DNA from: Nitrosomonas stercoris
GTDB taxonomy: Bacteria > Pseudomonadota > Gammaproteobacteria > Burkholderiales > Nitrosomonadaceae
DNA length: 64,000 nucleotides
Reading direction: 5' to 3'
Assembly: GCA_006742785.1 (NCBI GenBank)
Contig: AP019755.1
Span: 1,488,001 to 1,552,000 of the forward strand
Position numbers and translations under genes: made by a program. Every line of letters starts with the position of its first letter. Within the stretch, counting starts at the first letter, position 1. The notes under the pieces are model-generated. The model had not been told where the DNA came from. It worked only from the letters and a program-made list of their open reading frames with translations, and did no database searches. Shown here piece after piece: positions 1-7,139 of the stretch.

Positions 1-1
1 A

Positions 2-442
2 TGTGAACAAGTAAAAGAACGATTAGCTGCTGGTCCAGCAGCACCAATGGATGAGGTTGTTCCGCCTTCAGCAACGGCACCTGTCGTAATGATCGTGGAC
101 GATTCATTAACTGTACGCAAAGTAACCAGCCGGCTACTGGAACGACAAGGCTATGAAATCCTGATTGCCAAGGATGGTGTAGGAGCATTGCAATTACTGC
201 GCGAAATAGTACCAGCCGTTATGTTGATTGATATTGAAATGCCTCACATGGACGGTTTTGAGCTGATCCGCACCGTGCGCAATAATCCGGAACTGCAAGC
301 AATCCCGATTATTGTTATCACCTCACGCACGGCGGAAAAACATCGTAAAGTAGCGGAAGAATTAGGAGTAAGCGCATTCATGGGTAAACCCTACCAAGAA
401 GATGAATTGCTGCAGCATATTGAACGCTTGGTGACGCATTAG
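2..442 (+). CDS. C-terminal receiver domain of a CheA/ChpA (PilL)-like hybrid histidine kinase (5' truncated)
   Basis: The reading frame is open to the left edge of the window, so this is the tail of a larger protein and not a free CheY. A short linker rich in Ala and Pro leads into a complete receiver domain. Its acidic pair is in IVDDS, the phosphoacceptor Asp is in LIDIEMP, the conserved Thr/Ser is in VITSR and the Lys is in MGKPY. Receivers fused in this way, with the signature DSLTVRKVTSRLLER, are typical of the ChpA/PilL kinases that control type IV pili twitching. The kinase core, Hpt domains and CheW domain would lie upstream, outside the window. An internal ATG at 47 exists, but the open frame before it argues against a separate start. 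Domain identity is sure; the pilus role is inferred. Confidence 0.8.
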   Translation, partial: CEQVKERLAAGPAAPMDEVVPPSATAPVVMIVDDSLTVRKVTSRLLERQGYEILIAKDGVGALQLLREIVPAVMLIDIEMPHMDGFELIRTVRNNPELQAIPIIVITSRTAEKHRKVAEELGVSAFMGKPYQEDELLQHIERLVTH

Positions 443-459
443 TGTTGGTGTGGCTACGT

Positions 460-735
460 CTACATGTTGCTTCTTCTGTGCTGGACAATGCCAGCACGTA
501 GTTTGCGCCACCAGTAAGCTGAAACTGGGCGTAGCCATTTATAGGGCAGAGTTTTTCCAAAGCGGGATTTGAGAAGTACCTGTTTTTTGAGCCACTCAAT
601 CTCAAAACCAGCCCATTCCGGTGCCGGAAGCATTAATAGGTTGAATGTAACCGCAGGATCGATATCCATCCAGAATTCCTGCATGGAACTCCATATGAGA
701 GCACGATCTTCAAGATCTTCTGCTGGTGGTTGCAT
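460..735 (-). CDS. DUF7079-like small protein
   Basis: A 91-residue protein convergent with the kinase gene, 17 bases from its stop. The pattern ALIWSSMQEFWMDID followed by PEWAGFEIEWLKKQVL resembles the DUF7079 family, in which a short helical protein begins with a W-x-x-L-S-x-L-F-D-type motif and ends with a G-E-W-A-G-F-D-x-x-W-L motif. No catalytic residues, signal peptide or membrane segment are visible. Family members often occur near polymorphic toxin or accessory genes, but no function is established. The start is uncertain: there is no clear ribosome binding site before the ATG, and the frame stays open for about 17 codons upstream. The gene may be a trimmed remnant beside the insertion sequence. 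Confidence 0.45.
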   Translation of the reverse strand: MQPPAEDLEDRALIWSSMQEFWMDIDPAVTFNLLMLPAPEWAGFEIEWLKKQVLLKSRFGKTLPYKWLRPVSAYWWRKLRAGIVQHRRSNM

Positions 736-914
736 TTTCTGACAACGTTTGGGGTAATCAATATGAAAATACGTATAGATGGGGTATCAGCTGATTGAGG
801 TTGCCGGTACTCACCAGATATGGTCCATATCCTGAATAAAAATCTATGTGACTAGGTAGTTCACAACTTATTTAATGATTTGAAGCAGACAGCTAATATC
901 TATAGCCTCTATTA
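736..914. other. intergenic stretch before the first IS element
   Basis: About 180 bases separate the DUF7079-like gene from the left end of the IS element. I see no convincing gene or RNA here. The last two bases (913-914) are the TA that is repeated after the element at 1758-1759. Confidence 0.4.
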
Positions 915-1757
915 GATAATGTAGTCAAGAGATTAAAAATATGAGATCCTTGCAGGAAATTAAATGAAAGGAGGTTCTCGTGACACAATCACATCGCAGA
1001 CATGATATTTCAGATCAGGTATGGGCACTGCTAAAGGATCATTTACCGGGACGAGAAGGAGCCTGGGGAGGAGTAGCTACCGATAATCGTCAGTTTATCA
1101 ATGCTGTTTTCTGGATTATCCGAACAGGCGCGCCATGGAGAGATTTACCGCCGGACTATGGAGGCTGGAGCAATACCCACCGTTGTTTTATTCGCTGGCG
1201 TGATAAGGGTATCTGGGAGAAACTGCTGGAAATCCTGATTGATGATCCGGATTATGAATGGCTGATGATTGATGCCAGCCATTGCAAGGTTCATCCACAT
1301 GCCAGCGGAGCCAAAGGTGGCAACCAGACTATGAGTCAGATAAAGGGGGGCTCAACACCAAGATACATTTGGCCGTGGATGCGCATGGTGTGCCGGTCAG
1401 AATCCTTGCTACACAAGGTACCACTGCTGATTGCACGCAGGCTGGCCACCTGATCGCAGGAATAGATGCGCATTATCTGTTGGCAGATCGTGGCTATGAT
1501 AGTAACGCCATTATTGAACAGGCAGAAAAACAGGGAATGAAAGTGGTTATTCCTCCGAAGAAAAACCGAAAGATACAAAGATCTTATGATAAAGAACTGT
1601 ATAAACTGAGGCATCTTGTCGAGAATGCTTTTTTGCATCTCAAACGATGGCGTGGCATTGCTACAAGATATGCTAAAAACACTTCTTCTTTCCTTGCTGC
1701 TGTACAAATTAGATGTATCTATCGCCCTTTGGGCAAACATCTCGTGACTACATTATT
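915..1757 (+). mobile_element. IS5-family element (IS427-like group), 843 bp, TA target duplication
   Basis: The ends are imperfect inverted repeats of about 19 bases. The left end is GATAATGTAGTCAAGAGAT, and the complement of the right end is AATAATGTAGTCACGAGAT. TA flanks both sides (913-914 and 1758-1759), as expected for the IS427 group. It encodes a two-frame DDE transposase. A decayed, internally deleted relative lies in inverse orientation at about 3559-3776. The element is probably no longer autonomous because of a 4-bp duplication near the transposase 3' end. Confidence 0.85.
980..1747 (+). pseudogene. IS5-family (IS427-like) transposase, two-frame, damaged C-terminus
   Basis: The first frame (980-1453) gives the N-terminal IS5 domain, ISDQVWALLKDHLPGR to GAPWRDLPPDYGGWSNTHRCF, and the first catalytic Asp in LMIDASHCKVHPHA. 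A -1 shift at the G run 1345-1350 joins it to the second frame, which supplies VDAHGVPVRI, the second Asp in LLADRGYDS and the Glu in LRHLVENAFLHLKRWRGIATRY. This -1 shift is normal for the group. A tandem TATC duplication at 1716-1723 then throws the end out of frame. Without it the protein would end CIALWANIS at the TGA at 1745-1747. With it the frame reads through the right inverted repeat and stops at 1854. The relic at 3.6 kb lacks the duplication. Transposition activity is therefore doubtful. An SD (AAAGGAGG) precedes a GTG or the local start near 980. Confidence 0.8.
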
Positions 1758-1769
1758 TAGTTTGGATGG

Positions 1770-1833
1770 AAAAATTAATCTGGTGCAACGATCAGCTTGT
1801 GTCCATTTCCCCACCATTGGCACGCTGGTTCGT
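1770..1833 (-). repeat. short remnant of the methyltransferase gene (second copy)
   Basis: About 64 bases next to the right end of the IS match, with scattered mismatches, an internal part of the methyltransferase gene at about 2742-2805. They share the stretch CCATTTCCCCACCATTGGCA. The match begins just after the IS and ends before the hicA stop codon. It is a relic of a duplicated block, not a gene. Confidence 0.7.
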
Positions 1834-1850
1834 CTGTCGAGTTATATTCT

Positions 1851-2070
1851 TTAGTGCAATGCATTCACAAATTCCTCTGCCGTGACGCCTGCCTGCTTGA
1901 GGATTCCGGCCAATGTGCCAATTTTCAGCTCTTGATGATTGGGTAACGACACAGCCAGATGCACCACGACGGAGGATAACGTGGCTGCCACGTTGCCGCA
2001 CAACTGAAAATCCTAGACGCTCCAGTGCACGAATTGCCTGCGTGCCTGAAACGTAGGGCAATTTAGGCAT
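1851..2070 (-). pseudogene. hicA: HicA-type toxin, frameshifted
   Basis: HicA toxins are mRNA interferases of about 60-80 residues with a dsRBD-like fold and one catalytic His. The first 42 codons give a good HicA N-terminus: LPYVSGTQAIRALERLGF and the catalytic His30 in RQRGSHVILRR. One extra base at about 1944-1946 breaks the frame. In the next frame the typical ending continues as NHQELKIGTLAGILKQAG and TAEEFVNALH, stopping at 1851-1853. If corrected, the product is 72 residues, the usual size. The start overlaps the end of hicB by eight bases, as in a normal hicBA pair. Unless the frameshift is a sequencing error, the toxin is inactive. Confidence 0.8.
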
Positions 2071-2269
2071 TTGTTCGAAGCTCGAACGTTGTTATTAGCG
2101 GACGGCCAGCTACTGCCAGTGGAAATTCTTCTATATAAAGTTCGGTAGCTTCCTGAAGGTTTGCGAGTGCTTCCTCCACCGTCTCACCTTGGGAGATCGT
2201 ACCAGTTTCTGGATTCAACGCGGTGAAGCCACCCTCTGTGGCTGGTAAGAGAACAGCAGTAAAAAGCAT
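2063..2269 (-). CDS. hicB: HicB-family antitoxin
   Basis: HicB antitoxins neutralise HicA and often repress their own operon. This one (68 residues from the chosen start) shows the partial RNase H-like HicB fold: FTAVLLPATEGGFTALNPET, then GTISQGETVEEALANLQEATELYIEE. I chose the ATG at 2269 because GGAG lies six bases before it. An upstream in-frame ATG at 2281 lacks such a site. No C-terminal DNA-binding domain is visible, so it is the short form. It lies upstream of, and overlaps, the broken hicA. With the toxin frameshifted, the antitoxin may be kept only by chance or as protection against another HicA. Confidence 0.75.
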   Translation of the reverse strand: MLFTAVLLPATEGGFTALNPETGTISQGETVEEALANLQEATELYIEEFPLAVAGRPLITTFELRTNA

Positions 2270-2281
2270 GGTTTGCTCCAT

Positions 2282-2597
2282 TTTTAATATGTTATGTGCA
2301 ATATTTTATCTGATAATTCTGAATTTAATATTATGTAACCTCAATACAAATCAGTTACCTATATATATTTAATCATAAAGCCATATTGAGTAAGACACGC
2401 ATCATGAATAAATGCGGTAGTGTTGCCAACTAAAGTTGATTGGCCGGGCTATCAAAACATCACGCTGATAAATTAATTTGACCGATCAAGGGCAGTTTGA
2501 TGGCAAAGGGATCGAGTTTGATGTCCGGTATAAGCGTAAACCATTCACTATAAGTGGGTCAGCTTAAGTGGTTATATGCAGATTTATTAGCTTTTAT
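2282..2597. other. intergenic stretch holding a DUF3750 gene relic
   Basis: No intact gene is present. The left part (about 2282-2400) is very A+T rich and would carry the hicBA promoter on the minus strand. The right part holds the decayed 3' end of a DUF3750 gene, listed separately. Confidence 0.5.
2460..2535 (-). pseudogene. relic of the 3' end of a DUF3750 gene
   Basis: On the minus strand this stretch translates as DIKLDPFAIKLPLIGQINLS, then Ala and a stop at 2460-2462. That is almost the same as the last 21 residues of the intact DUF3750 protein at 6081-6803 (GIKPDPFAIKLPLIGQIDLS, Ala). Nothing upstream continues the similarity well. It is a broken second copy that shows shared ancestry between the two ends of this accessory segment. 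Confidence 0.75.
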
Positions 2598-3413
2598 CTA
2601 TCTGCGAATTTGCGCTAACAATTCACCATGTGGCATGCAAAACCAGGCATCAGGTTCTGCTGCCCATTGGCGCCAGCCATTTACGATGGCTTCGATTTCT
2701 GCATCATCTAACCCTTGTTCTTGAGCTTGGTTGGAAAAAATTGAACCGGCACAGCGATTAGCTTGCCCATTTCCCCACCATTGGCACGCTGTTTCATCTG
2801 CATAGCTCCATACTGATGCCGTAATTTGTGGATTTGCAATGCCAGCGGCATGTGCCCAGGCACGCAACCTTCTGCCTGCGTCAGGTTGAGCACCATTGGC
2901 ATACGCTGCTGCACGATAAGTTTCTCGCCAGCGTTCAAGCTGCGGGAGCTCAGGATACCAGCTCATCGCCGCATAATCTGCATCGCGTACTGCAATAAAA
3001 CCGTCAGTTTTACAGACACGCACCATCTCGCGTAAGGCCGCCACAGGATCTTTCAAGTGCTGCAAAACCTGATGGGCATGTACAACATTAAAAGTTTCGT
3101 TTTCAAACGGCAGATTCAAGACATCTGCGAGCTGAAAGCGAGTTGTCGTATCCGAGCGAGCAACAGCCTCAGTTCGTGCAGTAACAAGTGGCGTATCAAC
3201 ATTTTCGATACCTATTGTTATCCCGGGAGCTACTAGCGCAGCCAAATCCAGCGTAATTGTGCCCGGTCCACACCCTATATCCAGCAGATGCATTCCGGGT
3301 TTCAAGTGAGGCAAAAGATAGGCTGCTGAGTTTTTGGCGGTGCGTGCACTATGGGAAGCAAGCGCACTGCGCTCGTGCCCGTGCGTGTATAGAGTGGTTG
3401 AAGTTTTGCTCAT
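2598..3413 (-). CDS. class I SAM-dependent methyltransferase (UbiE/Methyltransf_11 type)
   Basis: A 271-residue Rossmann-fold methyltransferase. Motif I is LLDIGCGPGTITLDLAAL near residues 43-60, the acidic residue that binds the ribose is in GIENVD, and motif IV/post-I is in FNVVHAHQVLQHLKDP, with MVRVCKTDGFIAVRD after it. This matches small-molecule methyltransferases of the UbiE-like clan. The C-terminal 100 residues (AAAYANGAQPDAGRRLRAWA onward) resemble family members of unknown substrate. No partner gene hints at the substrate. The gene sits between decayed fragments of hicBA and of itself, so it is probably mobile cargo. It has no signal peptide and is cytosolic. Confidence 0.8.
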   Translation of the reverse strand: MSKTSTTLYTHGHERSALASHSARTAKNSAAYLLPHLKPGMHLLDIGCGPGTITLDLAALVAPGITIGIENVDTPLVTARTEAVARSDTTTRFQLADVLNLPFENETFNVVHAHQVLQHLKDPVAALREMVRVCKTDGFIAVRDADYAAMSWYPELPQLERWRETYRAAAYANGAQPDAGRRLRAWAHAAGIANPQITASVWSYADETACQWWGNGQANRCAGSIFSNQAQEQGLDDAEIEAIVNGWRQWAAEPDAWFCMPHGELLAQIRR

Positions 3414-3429
3414 GTAGATCTTGGTAGCT

Positions 3430-3558
3430 TGAGTCTCTAACGCTCCAGCGCACGAATTGTCTGTGCACTTGAAACGTGCGGTAATTTAGGTATTTCCCTA
3501 AAGCTCGAACGTTGTGATTAGTGGACAGCCAACTACTACCGGTGGAAATTTTTCTGTT
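3430..3558 (-). repeat. decayed second copy of the hicA-hicB junction
   Basis: About 125 bases match 2012-2135, the 5' end of hicA and the 3' end of hicB, at roughly 80 percent by eye. Shared landmarks are the segments CACGAATTG, AATTTAGG and AAGCTCGAACGTTGT. The match stops where the IS relic begins at about 3559, so the relic interrupted this copy of hicB. There is no functional product. Confidence 0.75.
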
Positions 3559-3776
3559 AGATGGTGTTTTGTTACGAGATACTCGTCCAAAGGATGGTAC
3601 ATCTAATCTGTATGGTAGCGAGGAAAGGAGAAATATTTATAGCATATCTTGTAGCAATATCACACTATTTTTTGGGATGCAGAAAAGCATTTCTCGGTTC
3701 TTCTTCGGAGGAATAACAACTTCCATTCCCTGTTTCTTCGCCTGAAAGGACTTCACATTTTTAATCTCTTGACTAC
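3559..3776 (-). mobile_element. internally deleted relic of the IS427-like element
   Basis: This roughly 218-bp stretch is in inverse orientation to the IS at 915-1757. It keeps both degenerate ends: ACGAGAT at about 3574-3580 and AATCTCTTGACTAC at 3763-3776. Between them are parts of the transposase 3' coding region (a minus-strand stretch reading RCTILWTSIS then stop, and a part matching KVVIPPKKN), with the central coding region deleted. It is a MITE-like derivative that cannot encode a transposase. Confidence 0.75.
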
Positions 3777-3922
3777 GATGCTTGGCGAATCCGATTACAG
3801 TCCGTCAATACCATTTGCATATTATTTGTTCCCCGCACCTGCGATCTGGTATTACCATGTCATTTAGTAGCTGGAATATACGGTTGTGAGCACAAATATC
3901 AGATTTTTACAAAGGGAGGAAT
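3777..3922. other. upstream region of the pectinacetylesterase-like gene
   Basis: About 146 bases with no gene. It ends with GGGAGGA seven bases before the ATG at 3923, a strong ribosome binding site. Confidence 0.45.
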
Positions 3923-5194
3923 ATGTCGAAATTCAATCAAATGATTTTTTCTTTGGGATTAATGCTTCTTGTTATTCCACGAGTCTATGCGGGAAATTGG
4001 CAGAAAATAGAAGTACCCGAAACAGTAATGACTATCATGGATGACGACAACAATTATAAAGATATCCGGCCTGGTTGCGCATTCAGTCATTTATCGGATG
4101 AAGCTGGCTTACCCAACAAACCGTTCCATTTCTACTACCGCAAAGGATCGGTATCCAAAACACTTATTTACCTGAATGGCGGGGGAGGTTGCTGGAACGA
4201 TGCCACTTGTCTGACTTCCCTGGCTCTCCCGGTCACGCCAACAACCCGGCCAGCTTACAATCCCTCGATTGAAGATGAAAATAACCCGGCAGTACTGGGT
4301 GGGATAATGGATGCTACCCGCGCAGATAACCCTTTGAAAGACTGGAATATGATTTTCGTTCCTTACTGTACAGGAGACGTCCATATCGGTTCCCAGGACA
4401 GCATTTACACCGATCCATCCGGAACCATCAATGCCGGCCAGCCCGTTCTGGTACAGCATCGCGGGTTTGATAATTTTATGGCAGTGCGTGAGTGGCTGAA
4501 AAACAGCTCTGATCGGACAAGCACGAAACAGGTATTAGTCGCCGGATCCAGTGCCGGTGCGTATGGTGCCTTAATGAATTTTTCTCGCATACATAGTATT
4601 TATCCGACCACGACCAAAATTTCACTGCTTGCTGACGGAGGAATCGGCAATTTCACGGATAGTTTTATAAAAAAGGTTTTCAGGCCTAATGGCCCGTGGA
4701 AAACCGAAAACACATTAGCAACCTGGATTCCCGTAATAAAAAATATCGGCAGCTATCATGCCCTTAACTTCTTTGCTACGTTGGCTACTGGTATTGAGCA
4801 CCATTTCACAAAAAGCAAGTTTGCTTATGTTACGACAGCGTGGGATAGCGTTCAGATACTGTTTCTTAACATCATGAGAAAAACAGATCAGGGAATCGAT
4901 GATCCCAACCAGTGGTTCAATGTCACGCCTGCAACTGCGTTGGAATGGAATCTGAGAATGTTGCTTACGCTGAATGCCAACGCATTACTTAATAGCAATG
5001 CCAAGTACTATATCGGTGCAGGCACCAATCATGTGGAATTGCTGGATGCATTTACAGAGAATGTTTTTTTCACTGAGAAAAGTGCAGGAGGAGTTTATCT
5101 AAAAGACTGGGTTAACCGTCTGGTTGGCCATAACACACCTCCATTAGTTAACCTGATGTGTAGCGGGTCTTGTGGTGCACCGCCGCTCCATTGA
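3923..5194 (+). CDS. secreted pectinacetylesterase/Notum-like serine esterase
   Basis: A 423-residue alpha/beta hydrolase of the pectinacetylesterase family (PF03283), which removes acetyl or acyl groups from polysaccharides or proteins. The N-terminus is a signal peptide (MIFSLGLMLLVIPRVYA, then GNW), so the enzyme is exported. The oxyanion-hole motif is LIYLNGGGGCWND, the nucleophile is Ser210 in GSSAGAYG, and His370 in GAGTNHVELL is the likely triad His. The Asp is not assigned with certainty; DGG in LLADGGIGNF is nearby in the fold. It has a strong ribosome binding site. It stands alone between an IS relic and an intact IS starting 12 bases after its stop, which suggests acquired cargo. 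The substrate is unknown. Confidence 0.8.
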   Translation: MSKFNQMIFSLGLMLLVIPRVYAGNWQKIEVPETVMTIMDDDNNYKDIRPGCAFSHLSDEAGLPNKPFHFYYRKGSVSKTLIYLNGGGGCWNDATCLTSLALPVTPTTRPAYNPSIEDENNPAVLGGIMDATRADNPLKDWNMIFVPYCTGDVHIGSQDSIYTDPSGTINAGQPVLVQHRGFDNFMAVREWLKNSSDRTSTKQVLVAGSSAGAYGALMNFSRIHSIYPTTTKISLLADGGIGNFTDSFIKKVFRPNGPWKTENTLATWIPVIKNIGSYHALNFFATLATGIEHHFTKSKFAYVTTAWDSVQILFLNIMRKTDQGIDDPNQWFNVTPATALEWNLRMLLTLNANALLNSNAKYYIGAGTNHVELLDAFTENVFFTEKSAGGVYLKDWVNRLVGHNTPPLVNLMCSGSCGAPPLH

Positions 5195-5206
5195 GAAAAT
5201 AGCTAA

Positions 5207-6050
5207 GAACCTGTTCAAAATCTTTTTTTTGGTAGATACTCTCTGGATGAGAAAATACTATCCTAGCGACATTAGTCGAGAACAATTTGAGCAGGTTCGC
5301 CTGTTGTTGGAGGGTGCGAGGAAGAAGACACGTCCGCGCACCGTGGATCTGTACGAGGTGTTTTGTGCGGTGCTATATTTGCTCAAGAGTGGCTGCCAGT
5401 GGCGTCTGTTGCCGGACAGTTTTCCGAAGTGGCGCACAGTGCACTCGTACTGGGCCATCTGGAGTGAGCCAGATGCGGAGGGAGTGAGCCTGCTGGAGCG
5501 GGCGTTAAAAAAAATCCGTTGGCGCGGTTCGTACCAGACAGGGGCGCAGCGCTTGCAGCACGTTCTTGATCGTGGACGCGCAGAGCGTGAAAAACACGGA
5601 CACGGCGGGCCAGAAGGGTTATGACGCTGGCAAGAAGATCTCTGGTATCAAGCGTCACATCGCAGTTGATACCCAGGGCTTGCCGCATGCCATTGCGGTG
5701 ACGACGGCAGAAGTGACTGACCGCAAAGGGGCGTTGCAAGCCCTGGAGCACTGCAGACCAAGCTTGGGAAAAGTACAAAGTCTGCTGTGCGATAGCGGCT
5801 ATACCGGAGAACCATTTGCTGAAGGCGTGCGAGAAATTCTAGGAAAACTGGTTACGGTGCAGATTGCCAAGCGCAGTGAATTGCATACCTTCGCCGTTAT
5901 CCCCAAGCGTTGGGTGGTGGAGCGCAGCTTTGCCTGGCTGGAGAAGAATCGACGGTTGTGGAAAAACTGCGAGCGTAAACTCAATACCAGCTTGCAATTC
6001 ATTCAGCTGGCATTCCTGGCTCTTTTGCTTAAAAGATTTTGAACAGGCTC
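5207..6050 (+). mobile_element. IS5-family element (IS1031-like group), 844 bp, TAA target duplication
   Basis: Terminal inverted repeats are GAACCTGTTCAAAATCTTTT at the left (5207-5226) and its near copy beginning GAGCCTGTTCAAAATC, inverted, at the right end (to 6050). TAA flanks both sides (5204-5206 and 6051-6053), matching the TNA preference of the IS1031 group. The transposase spans two frames joined at an A8 run. Both ends and the duplication are clean, so the insertion appears recent. It landed between the esterase stop codon and the 3' end of the DUF3750 gene. Confidence 0.9.
5247..6042 (+). CDS. IS5-family (IS1031-like) transposase, two overlapping frames
   Basis: The first frame starts at ATG 5247 and carries the N-terminal domain: MRKYYPSDISREQFEQVRLL, then YEVFCAVLYLLKSGCQWRLLP. 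The frame must change by +1 at the A8 run 5507-5514 to continue as GAVRTRQGRSACSTFLIVDA. The DDE residues are then Asp in IVDAQSVKNTD, Asp in LLCDSGYTG and Glu in VVERSFAWLEKNRRLWKN. The product ends LALLLKRF at 6042, just before the right inverted repeat. Slippage at the A run, either ribosomal or by RNA polymerase, is plausible, as in related elements. A damaging indel in the homopolymer is the alternative. All catalytic residues are intact. Confidence 0.85.
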
Positions 6051-6080
6051 TAAGGAACTCTTGGTAAAGACAGATTGATT

Positions 6081-6803
6081 TTATGCTGATAAGTCAATTT
6101 GTCCGATCAAGGGTAGTTTGATAGCAAATGGATCAGGTTTGATGCCGAAGGTGAGCCCAAGCAGGTTGATTTCATAGCCTTCTACATCGCTGACGATGAC
6201 GCCGAACAGACCAAGAACAGAAAATTGCCAGCCGTTGCCGCTAGGTGCGGTGGCGGTGATGTTATCTCCCAGATAATCCTTGCCGATGGCGGTGGGTGGC
6301 AGATTTAGCCCGATTTCCGGCACAGCGCGTGAGAGCCATGCGGTAAATGTATTGGAATTGGGGCCTGGCCAGACGGTGTAGTCTTTTTCATAAGGATAGG
6401 TTTGTGCCGCTGCATCAACTCGTTTGATCAGTTCATCCACTCCTTCGCCGCGTTTTTCTGCCAATAACACGGGGGCGTTGCCAAACCAGCGTCGATCCGG
6501 TGCTTGCTCATGAATTGCGACAACTGAACCACCCCATTGTGCATACCATCCGGCAACCTCATATACCGTGAAGGATTTGGCATGAGAAGGCTTGGTGGCA
6601 AACCAAGTGTGTACCCCAAAAATTCCCCGCCAGCTATAGGCGCGTGCGGCATACACCTGAATAACTGCTTCTGGTGTTTGTGCTGGGTCAGGCGCGATGC
6701 CTGTTTGTGCGCGGCTGGCTGTTCTCCAGTCGGCACTGCCAAAATTGCAGCTCGCTGCAATGGCGAGCAATAGGAGGGCAAGTACAATATTTTTAGCGGA
6801 CAT
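6081..6803 (-). CDS. DUF3750 family protein, probable lipoprotein
   Basis: 240 residues. The N-terminus is hydrophobic and ends in a Cys at residue 19 (LLLLAIAASC), a fair lipobox, so it is probably anchored in the envelope. The family signature is clear: WRTASRAQTGIAPDPAQTPE, then VIQVYAARAYSWRGIFGVHTWFATK, and the central YTVWPGPNSNTFTAWLSRAVPEIGL with N and T residues typical of DUF3750. The family function is unknown. The gene ends 28 bases from the right side of the IS1031-like element. A broken copy of its last 21 codons lies at 2460-2535. No operon partner is visible on this strand. Confidence 0.85.
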   Translation of the reverse strand: MSAKNIVLALLLLAIAASCNFGSADWRTASRAQTGIAPDPAQTPEAVIQVYAARAYSWRGIFGVHTWFATKPSHAKSFTVYEVAGWYAQWGGSVVAIHEQAPDRRWFGNAPVLLAEKRGEGVDELIKRVDAAAQTYPYEKDYTVWPGPNSNTFTAWLSRAVPEIGLNLPPTAIGKDYLGDNITATAPSGNGWQFSVLGLFGVIVSDVEGYEINLLGLTFGIKPDPFAIKLPLIGQIDLSA

Positions 6804-7139
6804 GATTTATTCAGAAATAGAGCATCCAGTGTTGGCTGTTTCACTGGCAAAGCAAGCGTGTATTTGTGTCTATCAGGTCGAGAGAACTCGAGATGAGAAT
6901 TCTATCATGCGGCAAGTTTAGCTAACTGCGCAAGTTTTTTTGTATGCAATTATTTGTGACAACTTAATTATTAAGTGGTGTAGATCGCTCTTGAAAAGTT
7001 TCTGTGTCGTTATTTTGTCCCGAATTGAATGTTTTGCTGATGTTATGAACGTTTGTGTAGATACTTTTTGCATTTAATTTCCAAATTAAGTGTCAATTTA
7101 ACTTACAGTATAATTGACGGTTTTGAATAAGGAATAGTT
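6804..7139. other. intergenic region between the divergent DUF3750 gene and prfB
   Basis: About 335 bases of A+T-rich sequence without a gene. It must hold the DUF3750 promoter (minus strand) and the prfB promoter. A TATAAT at 7109-7114, 26 bases before the prfB start, is the best -10 candidate; the matching -35 (TTAAGT at 7086-7091) is poor. Confidence 0.45.
7109..7114 (+). promoter_or_regulatory. candidate -10 box for prfB
   Basis: A perfect TATAAT lies 26 bases upstream of the prfB ATG, with a weak -35 (TTAAGT) at 17-base spacing. It is seen by eye only. Confidence 0.4.

Noticed and set aside
1336-1740. 134-codon frame opposite the IS427 transposase
   Set aside because: Antisense to the transposase; explained entirely by it.
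3521-3745. 74-codon open frame on the plus strand
   Set aside because: It is formed by reading the antisense strand of the hicB relic and the IS relic; not a gene.
5172-5246. Longer start for the IS1031-like transposase at 5172
   Set aside because: This would begin inside the esterase gene and before the left end of the element at 5207; the ATG at 5247 is inside the element and gives the conserved N-terminus.
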